Assembly: GCA_963402885.1 (NCBI GenBank) | Contig: OY727097.1 | Location: 10,974,001-11,038,000, forward strand | From: Antedon bifida | Taxonomy: Eukaryota; Echinodermata; Crinoidea; Comatulida; Antedonidae | Direction: 5' to 3' | Length of the DNA: 64,000 nucleotides | In this document: one piece after another, positions 44,491 to 55,900 of the stretch | Layout of the letters: each line of letters begins with the position of its first letter | How positions within the stretch are numbered: position 1 is the stretch's first letter | Translations under genes and position numbers: made by a program | The notes under the pieces: generated by a model | Seen by the model: the letters and a program-made list of their open reading frames with translations, nothing else | What the model was told of the DNA's origin: nothing | Database searches by the model: none

Positions 44491-47366
44491 GTTTCGACCT
44501 GTATATTACAAATAAGACATAAAGTGAAAGATAACGTTCTTTTATCACTATATATGTGTACAAGCTACAGAAAGCAACATCAAACAGGAACAATAGCTTG
44601 TGTAAAATGACGTAATTGATTAAATGTTAAATGTTTAACAATTTATTAAAAACTGCACATAACGAAAGAGAAAACCCAAGGGTAAAATAATGAAAGGGAA
44701 GTATATGTTGTGCTATCATCATCAATGGAAACTTACAAACGACGCCGAGTCAAATTGTGGTATATAAAACACTTTGACTATATCGAAGTAATTTAGACAC
44801 AAAATGAATATTCTTAGGCTAAAACAATCTGTAGGTCTATAAGTTTATTAACTTACACTTATTCTAAAAATGTAAAGTTAGTATCCCTTTTTCTTTTCTT
44901 AATGATAGCTTGTTTTAAAATCCATCAATAATCAATCTATTTTTAAAATTAAATTAAGAAAGTATCTCATCGTTGATATTCCTATCTGATTTTATTTTTT
45001 CCGGTTTTATGATATTGTTGCTCTTCACTTTTTATATTTATATATATCTTTTTTTTATAGTACATTTTTTATATTACCTTTTTAACATTTTATATGTGAT
45101 TTTTATTATGTCTTTCACATTTCCATTTGCTTTTCTTATGATTCTGATTTCTCTTGCAATGGACCCCATTGGAAATAAATTGACATGTCGATTTTATGGG
45201 TCGTCCTTGCATTCATTCACTTTGGGTTTAATCATTTTTAATATTCCAATTGTTTGTTTTGTTTTTTTTTCTTTGTTAAGAATTTTAAATGTATTGTTGA
45301 ATGGATGCTAAATGAAAAAATATATAGTCATGTCAGGATCAATTTCAATAATCCATTATATTTTTGCCTTGTGTTGATATCAAATGTTTCGTTTAATGTT
45401 TTTTTTTTAAATCATTTTTTTTTTTTTTTTTTTATTAAACTTTTTCTGGTATTTGAATGCTAACAGTATATCATCATTTGTTCCAGATGATAACCGTCGA
45501 CTCTCTCTGTTCATGTTGTTACCTATCCCAAGCTTTGTGTACCTACATTCATGGACACATATGCATGCACGTACCGACATTCACATCTATTTAATACACA
45601 AAAGTGAATTAAATCATGAAATATCAGTAACAATATTAATATAATATATATAAATATCAGTTAAAGTAATACCGCGCCAACTAGAAAAAAACGCAATGTA
45701 CAGTAACTTACAACCGGAAACATTAGCAGATGAATAACTTATAATGATGATTATTAGACAAGGGATCAAGCAAGTATATATATATATATATATATTACAT
45801 CAAAATCCACCTAAGCAATATATTTCCATGGCGCCGTATCCTCCCTAGTATTTTCAACCAGGTATTCATTTACAGCTAAGTAGATTATAAGTTGTCAGGA
45901 ATTTAACCCGAGTCTCTCTGTCCACTCGGCTCCCAACAATGGTATTGCCTTCCAAATCTTATTTTTCTTTCCGAGACTCTTGGTTTAGGGCATGAATTTA
46001 TATAATACATAGACCAGCGGCCAGTAGCATATAAACAATAAATACAAAAATGAGATGCAATTTGAATTATTATTATTTTAAATGCACAAAAAATAAATGT
46101 ATACACTTGTTTCTATTCAATTATAATTTATTGAAGCTAATATCAGTATGAGGAAGTACTCCGTAACAATATTAAACAAATTACAGTATTAATATTATTC
46201 AATAGTTTCTAAACATTTTTAGATGTAACTTCCTATTTGATAACATTATTACAAAATCTAGAACAAGAAGTTTCAAAATGTAAATATTTCGCTACCACTT
46301 AAAATGTTCAAGAGTTTTTTTGATAGCATACATTGATTTATTTATACTACACTGCAGTAATGTGCTATGGTTATTTTGGTATTAATAGGCCTACAATCTG
46401 TTATTTTATGTAGCTCTAATCTTACAACCAGTTATATTAAACTTTCATTTGTTACTTCATTGAAACTAAATTCCCGTTTTTTTTTGTTTATCATAAGAAT
46501 TATTTCCTTTAGACACTTACTAACATTGCCAATAAAAAAAAGACGACAAAGCGTTATTGATTATCCATGTTTTGTTACATTATGCAGATTTCCAGTTTTC
46601 CTTATAATAAATTTATTTGTAATGTTTCCTTTGAAATTACCCTGCTATACAATAATGTGCATACTAATCATCAATAAAAAGCATCGTGTATTTGAGGGTT
46701 TTTTTGTTCTTGTGGACAATAGGAGGTCTATATTATATTTGTAGGTAAGTAATGTAGAAAACATTATTCATTATTGATATTCCTCTATATTGAAAAGTCA
46801 TTGAATAGTTTATTATTTATAGATCGCTATTTGACAATTAATGCTGAGAATAATATATATAAAAAAACGATATAAATAATATATAACTACCAGTTTAATA
46901 TTATGCTCTAAAATAGTTCAGAATAAACAAAAATTCTAAAGTACCGTAGTGGATAAAAAACTGAAGATATTAGTGTACAGTACATTTTAAAGAATTTTTC
47001 AAAAACATTTTTTGCACAGACACTTTCAACATTCTACATAATAAAACGTTTATTATTACGCCACACACGACTCTATTATAAGATATGCTTCCTGCCTATA
47101 TACACTGTTAATATTTCTTTTGTTTTATTTTATTTTATTTATTTGTTTATTGGCAGAGGTTAATGGAGAGAATTAATTTGGGTTTACTAAATATAAGTAC
47201 AAGTTATGATATTGTGACTACCCTAATATTAGCCACAGTAAAATATTAGAAACAAACTCGTTGAAAAAATACATATTACGTTTTCGTAATGTTAGGAATG
47301 TTATAATTTATGATTTTAAACTTTCATTTGTTGCTGGATATCAGATTGCAATCATTTTGAATTTGT
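44491..47366. other. Intergenic between RPTP genes B and C
   Basis: AT-rich debris including a possible LINE 3' end (next entry), (AT)n at 45776-45795 and T-runs. The upstream control region of gene B must begin here, but I can point to no promoter element. T-rich TTTATT words at 47125-47145 (AATAAA on the minus strand) are candidate polyadenylation signals for gene C. Confidence 0.5.
44890..45240 (+). mobile_element. Possible LINE 3' end
   Basis: A short frame KIKLRKYLIVDIPI-stop is followed by a T-rich tail region and TGCAATGGACCCCATTGGAA ATAAATTGACATG, a style of 3' UTR seen in CR1-like LINEs. Weak call. Confidence 0.3.
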
Positions 47367-49003
47367 TTACGTTTTCGTAATTTTGAGAACTAGCCAGGAT
47401 GCGGCGGCATCGTAGCAAAACTGATACTGCTCCTAGAGTAAAAAAAAATAGAAAGGAGAACAATATGAAATATAACATTCAATTCTGATTAATGTAAACA
47501 ATCTAGTGTCCTAGCATTAATCATGTTCTACACATGAGATGAGCTATGCAAAAACATATATTTGGTAATATTTAGGTCTCTTTCTGTGAGTTTAAATACA
47601 ATAAAAAGCGTTATGGGTATTTGAAATTATGCTACATTTTACATTGATATTTCTTTTCTTTTCTCTTTTCTTCTGTACATTCTTATAATAAGAAACTATG
47701 GGCATTAACATATTGAAAAAAAAAGCACATATAATACATGGGTACGAATCAACACCAACTTCGTAAAATGTTAAAAAAGAATACTAACCATGTTATCAAC
47801 CATATATGGACATGATTTACGTAATTGTTTCACTGTATGGTACACATCTACTAAAGTCTCCTCTTTGATTTTCTGAATAATCGAAGACACTGCACAGTAA
47901 AGTCCGCAACACATTGCGCCGTCTCTTATGGATGGATGGAAGAATGATAAAAACAATTAAATGAATAGTCATACAACTCTTATGAAAACTGGGGCAATAT
48001 GGATTCATATTCTTGAGTATATAATACATTAAGGCGATTGGTGGTAGATATGATAAGATTTAGGGAGTACATCGTTGAGAACTACACCTCTCTTATAATA
48101 TGATATTTCTTGTGTTTTACTTTATAGAAATATTTATTTGTGTAACTATAAAACTAGACATATCGTTTATATACGAGAAATGAGTGACTTGAATCACTTT
48201 TTATCACATAATGAATGCATTATTTAGATAATATTATACCGTATGAAGTATATTTGTGTTTTTAAGCATACTTAAGTGAGTTTAGTCTTCTGTCACTGAT
48301 TATATATAAAGCTGATATATATTTTAAATAACATTTCATTCTGAAACATTCGATTTAAGTCATGCCATTTAATGATGTAACTTAATTTATTTCAGAAAGT
48401 CCGCTTGCTGCAATATTATGCCGTTCTCTAACACACTTACAAGCGAGTAAACAAGATAGCACACTCTATTTTAACAATTATTTGAAGGTGTTAGGTTTAT
48501 CATCTTTTAGATCCTTTTCTGATCATCACCAGCCCTTATCGTTATATAACATTGTTTGAATAACCTGTGAAGACTCTTCACTGAAATAACAATTATTACG
48601 TTCCACGACTTACTGGCAAACAATGATTGCTGGGAATCGTTCACAAGACTGTTGACGTCTCTCCACACTTGATATCAGAGATAGAAACGAATCCATGTCC
48701 GGTACGCTGCTATTCACCTGCCATTGTGTGTATACTAAACGAAATATCTGTCGTTTTGTTTTACCCTACAAAAGTAATGACAATTAATTACAGTAATTAC
48801 TTTTAAAACGTGTAGTCCATAGAGTGCGTGAAATCACAACCAACAATAAAAAGGTATGGTATGGAAAATGTAAATCGTGGCATTCTCTTGTGTTTTTTGG
48901 TAAAGGTACTACTTATTGTTGTGACACAACACAATATTCTACTGATAACAATAGAAGGTGTGATTACACGTGAAATGAACAAGATGATAATAATGATGAT
49001 GAC

Positions 49004-49034
<31 letters not shown>

Positions 49035-49913
49035 GTGATGATTTTCAATGTCGATCATTTCTACTACATTTGATACATATATTGTTTCTATACCTTCTGT
49101 AATTCGAGTGTCTGTTGAACGATAGCTTCATCTGTACGTTCAAACGACTTAAGTGTGACAATGTACTCTCCACATTCAAGTTGTTCATTAACGTTTTCGG
49201 GTATGAACTTTGCATACGACTTGTCTTCCAACTCATTCAATGACACTATGATTTGAGACTCATAATCAAATACCATGCTCCAAAAGTCAGCATATGTGTT
49301 TACAGAATCCGAGATCGGTGACCGAGCTGTAACGAATGCCTTTGGTCTATTGTACAGCTATAAAGAGTAACATAACACAATTACACACATTGATTTCTTT
49401 GGTGGGGTTTAAATACATGCTACACAATATTAGGCTTGTTGACAAAGTATACAGTATATCTGATGATCATCCGCTAATAATGTCAAAAAAGAAACAATAT
49501 TCTGTTTTTAAACAAAATATTCAACAAAGTAAAATTTAAATGTGCTATTGTTTATACTTTTCTAGGTCTTAAGGTATTTTTATTGTATACTTATATTTTG
49601 TAAGCATAAGTAATAGCATACATCACATATCGATGTGATTCCAAGGTAATATCCATCGGTAGACCGGTTCAGTCGTCGAGGGTAACCTACCAGTTCCAGG
49701 TATTCTGAAATAAAATACGTAAGTGTAATCAATACGGTACAAACTAATTATAGTACAAAGAATAGCAATATGCCTGTGTGTAAATGTGTTTAATTTGCTT
49801 CATACAGTGAATAATAAAAACACAAACAGCTTACCTGGTAGACCCACATACATTTTGTCTTTTCCATTCGATACAAATTCTCCTTTTGTGTTTGGTGTCA
49901 TGCTTTGTAGGGT
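47367..49913 (-). CDS. Gene C: eroded PTP D2 exons
   Basis: 49835..49913 (linker; lacks the NRFQDVIP motif of B), 49622..49704 (83 nt against 74 in B; NRSTDGYYLGITSICD instead of [14 protein letters not shown]), 49094..49357 (FWSMVFDYESQIIVSLNELE), 48614..48765 (YTQWQVNSSVPDMDSF ... FPAIIVCQ), 47789..47924 ([15 protein letters not shown]) and 47367..47432 ([25 protein letters not shown]). Length changes keep phase, so the frame is open, but most substrate-binding and catalytic residues are lost. Confidence 0.84.
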
Positions 49914-52900
49914 CTGTGCGATAATAAAACATCTATATCATTACAATAGTGTTATACATCATGAAAGTGAATCACAGACCAGTGGAAAAAATACACAATA
50001 AAAAGACAAGAAATGAAAATAGAATAAGTAGGCATACAACACGGAAACGATATCTTTCTTAGGAAATATTGCTGTTTCAACATGTCAAGTATCATAGGAA
50101 TATCTGGTAATACAGCGTCTCATTTGTACCACATGTAGTGCCTGTATCATCAAGGTTAAGGGCTAAGTTAAGGTATATGGTACTAAGGGAAACATGTGAA
50201 ACATATTAAATGATTTGTATAGACAAATATTCCTATGATACAACATAGCGCCAGCATATAACATACATTGTTTTCTAACAGAAATACACTATTCCCAATC
50301 ACGCTCTATTGTTCGCTATTATGAAAGATGAGAAATAAGAAAAACAAACAATTTGTAGTTACCGTAAATTGTTGGAATATTATGGATTCTTCGTTAACTC
50401 CATTAGTTGTGAGATTACGTAAAGCATAACCCAGTTCCATTGCTGGAATTGCCGTTTGTCCACAGAACAACATTTCAAGTAACACTTCGTAGATGAATAT
50501 ATACTGTTCCTACAGTAGATAAGGTACGGACATTTTTTGTTAATTCTGTTATTTTAAATTACCATTTACAACTAAACGTTAAATCATCATGATATCTTTA
50601 AGGATATAAATGTATTACATAAAACACAAAAATAGACTCAAATTGTAAAATATTTTCTATAAAGTTACCTTCTTTCTGTTGATCAATTTAAAGTCTTATA
50701 ATGCTGATAATTTGACTTTCTTTATACTTTATATGTATAGAATGGCCTTTAACTATCCGTGACTAGATATAGTTTAAATACAGAATACATAAACTTTATG
50801 ATAAAAATCGTGCACACTGAATATATATATAACAAGTATAGAGAAATACTATTTACAAAACGTTATATAATCTATTTATTTATTTATTTATTTAAGCAAT
50901 GTGGCCAAGGAATTACCAATATTGAATTAATCACTGTCCTGATAGGTGGTAACCCCCCTGATACAGGAGCTATTTTGTGAACCTGTTCACCGGGGTAACT
51001 CCCTACTCTTCTCGAATAATGAATGGATTCTTTAAAGTGTACACAGGTTATAAATGTGTACACTGGACCTACGGTTTATAGTCCTTATCCGAGAAGACTT
51101 GTTCCACCACCAGAACTAGAAGCGAGTCGGCCTCGAACCCTTGCCGATGTTGTTAGCTCTTTAGGTATGGCAAACGACGCCCCTTCCTTACCCCCTCGTT
51201 ACATTAAAACATGATTAAAATCCGCCTGGCCATCACAGTGTAAATACTGTATGTATAACAATTTGTTAAAAATGGTAGTAGGGCCTACATAATAATATTA
51301 ATAGAAACACAGAGTTTAAAGCCTGATAATAACATACACTAAACGGATGTGTATTTTTTATTATATTATCATTACTTTTGTTTCAACCATCTGAATACGC
51401 TTGTCTCTCATGCTTTGCACAAAATTAAAAACATCAACACTTCCTTCATGTTTCGCCATATCCAACATAGCAAAGATGGATATGATAGTGCCAGTTCGTC
51501 CGGCTCCAGTGCTAAACAAATAACAATAATAGTAACACATATTTATAAAATTATGAGCAATAATATTTTGGTGTGGAACAAACACATTACTTGAATTCAA
51601 TATTATGAAGCACACACACTATATTTTATGATGTATTTTGTATTTTAACTATTGATGTATAACAAAATAGATTGTACTTATTAAAACATTTCTATTACAA
51701 ATGCATATATCAAATAGGCCTATTACCTACACCTTTATGAAATTATCAAAATTAGTATTGTACCGGTATTATATAAATTATTTGTATTTATTCAAACATT
51801 TAAGATCTAAAACAACTTAGTGAAAGCAATTCCTGTAACATACCTGCAATGAACAATGACAGGTCCAGTGTTTGGTGGCGCTTTCTTCTTTTCATCTTTA
51901 AATTTGTGAATGAAATCCACGAGATGCGTCACCTCTGTTGGTACACTCTTGTCTGGCCATGATATGAAGTGATAGTGCCATACAATACGGATTTCTTTAC
52001 ATCCAGCCTAAATTCATTGAGGTAAAATGTATATATTACTAGTATCATGGCATCGTATTGGTACAGTTTTTTGTTTTTTGTTTGTTTTTTGGGTTTTTTT
52101 AGGTTTGCACAAAAAAAATATCGAAGAAAAATATAATAATGATTGTAAATGTGATTAAAATCTGCTTTATAAGATTTTTTTATATTTTAAGCGTGGTCAA
52201 ACAATAACATGTTTATGTTTAAACCAAATGAATTTAATATTGAACAAAAACAGTATGTTAATAATTATTAAACTAATAAGTACTACAAGGTGAAAAAAAT
52301 AGCTATCGATCTCGCGAAAATACGATCGATAGCGAAAATCATAATTTGCGCCGTTGCTCGAGCGTCGTCTGCTAATATTGAGGGCGCTTGACTTTTATTA
52401 ATATTTATTACATGATGGAACAGCTGTGTGAATGAAATCCACCAGATGCGTCACCTCTGTTGGTACACTCTTGTCTGGCCATGATATGAAGTGATAGTGC
52501 CATACAATACGGATTTCTTCATATCCAGCCTAAACTCATTGAAGTAAAAATGTTCATATTACTAGTACCATGGCATCGTATTTGTACAGTTTTTAGTCGC
52601 GTGCGTGCAAGGCGACTCTACAGCTCACTATGTCGGTCGGTTGGTCGGTAAACACTAACCTGAGCACGCGACTGCAGCCATGAATATGGCCTTGTTTATT
52701 TTAGTTTTGCACTAATAATTAGAAGGAAATCCTATTTATAGGCCTGAAATATAATAATGATTGTAAAGGTATTATTGTCTTTCTGAAGAAAAGAAAATAA
52801 TAACTATAGCAAGGATAAGTTAGAAAATGATTGTAGGGCCTGCCTTTACTGAACGCGTAACATTCTAACAGCATGGTTGCGTACCTTACGCGGTACATGC

Positions 52901-55900
52901 TTCCGTGATTTTGATTCACAATAGCAAACACTATAATCTCAAAATGTCAATAATAAAACGGCCATTAAACAGCGCTCATAGTAACATTGCCAACTGCATC
53001 AGCTTGAGACTATTATCATTATAAATAAATATCAACATTATTTTCGAAATTACCATTTGAACTTGAAATTTTCGAATAACGTAATTGTTATGTTCCTGTT
53101 CTTCAGCATTTGTTACAATGATTTTCCCATACAGATTGACATGGGAAAAATCTGGCCAATATTTCTCAGATTCTTTCTGAAAACACGAATACATTTATGG
53201 TTAGTGTATAATGATAGCAGTGTGTGTGAAACACATGTGATGTTGTATTCCAAATATTCTTATGATACTAACAAATTTAGATACGATACCGAGAATCTGT
53301 GTTTTTGCAGTATTTACTTTAATTACTATAAAGTTTGTTTTAGCTATTTTGATGCTAATCAAATACACCGTTGATTTTTAAATAATTTACCTTTATTCGT
53401 TCTAAAACATTTGTTACCATGACGATAACCGTAGAATTCTCTTGCCAAACCATTCTCCACATATCATTTGCTGATGCCATATTCGGCCCTGTAATTAATA
53501 AAGGATTTATTAAATATTAAATTGTAGTTGTGCCTAATGTAGCCTGGGCTAAATATTAATCTTATATCCTGAGTGCGTTAGTAATTTTAAAAGGCACAAA
53601 TCCGACATAGTAGGTCCAAGATGTGACTCGACTAGACTCTTTGACTGATTACAAACATTGTACTCATGTGAAAAGAGAATTTTTGTTATCCAACCAATAA
53701 TAATAAACTTAGATGATAAGTTACCTTCTTGACACGAATAGTAACTGTTAAGAAGGTAACTACCATTATTACTGTTGATTTGGTAAAAGAAAATGTCTAT
53801 ATTGATTTAGTATTACAAAACAGATGGTACACCTGTGTGTAAACATTTTAAATTTTAAATATTGATTAAGTGTGAGGTAATTTTTATTTTTTTTAACAAA
53901 TAGATTCAAGTAAAGATATTTGTAACGTTTGAAGTTACTCAATTATCTTCATAATATCTTACCTTGACATGCAATAAATTCATTTGGTCGTTCAATTCCC
54001 TATAAACAAAAACACGAATTGTTTTTGATATGTTATAAAGTTTGTATTGAAAAAAATAATATATATTTACATTTAAACTGATTTGCGATACTTTTGTTTT
54101 TTGCATTATACAAAGTATTTTTAATGAGCTCGACTGATTTAAGTCCTTGTCTGTCCGGTGTTTCGCTTTTTTCTTTTTGGGGTTTTTTTATATTGGTATA
54201 TATGGTTTTTCATTGTCCCAACCATTGTTATTTTGTTTATTACTGCAGGGAGTCTAGGCCTAAAGTTTATTTGTTTGTAACAAAAAACTTATCTAGGCTT
54301 CCTTCTACACATGCTTTTTACTATGTTACATCTTGTGTAGAAAATTGTTTAATAAACGAAACGAAACGAAACTAAGTTACAACATTGATTTTAAAAAGTA
54401 TAAATGAAAAAAACATTAAAACAATGACAAAAAGTGGAAAGGTCAAGTAAATAAAAAACACATTTAACAGATTCAACAGATTTAGAATAAAAAGCCGGTC
54501 AGAAAATAATGAATTTAATCTTAATTACACTATCTTATCTAACTGTACACTGTGTATAAACTAGGAAGTATAAAAATATAATAATAACTAGTTTGTGCAC
54601 TACTAAACAATTACGAAATATTTCAGAAAAAAATAGAAGTAAAAAAAACACTTGCATCTAGATATGAAGCATTGATATAATCGGATGCGGTAGCGTTTTC
54701 TACTGAATGCAAAATAACTCGGGAATGATCATCTGAAATGAGATTTATTACCAATTATTGTTATTCCTGAATTAATCCAATTGGATCTTTTATCAAGGTG
54801 TGATGAATAAACCGAATATGTCATTAGAAAGTGTGATGAAAGTATAGATGGATACATTTTGGAATTTATTAAATACTGCTAGAAAAATAGATAATAGTAC
54901 AGAAAGGATTAAGTAGTGACTTGATATAACTACCGTATGTTAATTCGATGTTTGGAAAATAAAGAATAATAAGATAAGGAAAATTGTTCTCTTTACTTTC
55001 GCTGCCGATAAAGTATAATTTATTTACATTGGTGTAGATTAGTAGGCACTAAAATCATACATACAAAAATTACAATAAAAAAAGTTAATATAATACATGG
55101 TATGAAAATAATAATCAATAATAGGTATTAAAATTGATATACACTCACATGGAATAACGTTATCGTCTTTGTTTTTTCCCTTGTTTACAGAGCTCGTAGC
55201 TGCAATCCATTTATGAAGTTGTTGATCACCAAGGTTCTTAAAAAAGAAAAATTACTATTCTTTTAGGATTATGATTGAAAGTATACGATTTATTATGATA
55301 CTAATAATATGACAAGATGATATGTTTTATCCACTTGTCATTTGAAATGTTTCTTTTTCTGTCACACGGTTAATCAATTGCATTTACACTAACGTCTACA
55401 TTCAGCAGAACGAAATTGAGATCCAACCAAGAAATCCAGACAATTGTTGGATTTGTTTCCGGAAACCTCAATTTGCATTTAATTGTTCATTCAGATAGAA
55501 AAGGTAAAAAGACAAACCTCAAAATCTTTCTCAAAGCCGTTTATTGGATCAACATTTTTTGACAAGACGTATGATGGAAGATCATGTATTGCTATTTCTT
55601 GATTTGTAGTTCCAAGTAGGTTTTTGTTGCTTGGTTCCAAGTCTAATGATTTGTTAAAAATACCTTCATGATTTTTGGATTTAGCGTCTACGTTATTTGT
55701 CTTATTAGCTTTACCTTTAAATTGACCTTATAAGGTATAATATGTTGTGTTAATGTTTTTTTAATTATTAATATATTTAGTAATATCATTTTCTGGCATT
55801 AGACACTAATAATCAGTACTATGATAAATATAATGTTTCTAAAGTCATTCATCCATGCTGTAGCTGAATCGAATTTAATACACTATAGTATAAAATAAAT

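Noticed and set aside
44973..45311. Plus-strand open frame of 112 codons, very hydrophobic
   Set aside because: T-rich low-complexity DNA gives Phe/Leu/Ile runs. No start context, no domain. Better explained as a retroelement 3' end or plain AT-rich sequence.
45899..45945. tRNA-like words (GCCGAGTGG, GGGTTAAATTCC) on the minus strand
   Set aside because: Boxes are only about 15 bp apart, too close for a tRNA or intact SINE promoter. At most a rearranged SINE fragment.
46367..46744. Plus-strand open frame of 125 codons
   Set aside because: Composition-driven, no family pattern, no splice partners, not shared with other copies.
48803..49073. Ile-rich and Met-rich frames on both strands
   Set aside because: Shadow of the GAT/ATG microsatellite in a gene C intron.
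54094..54375. Plus-strand open frame of 93 codons ending before (GAAAC)n
   Set aside because: No domain. The (ACGAA)n/(GAAAC)n end suggests a retroelement tail, but there is too little to name it.
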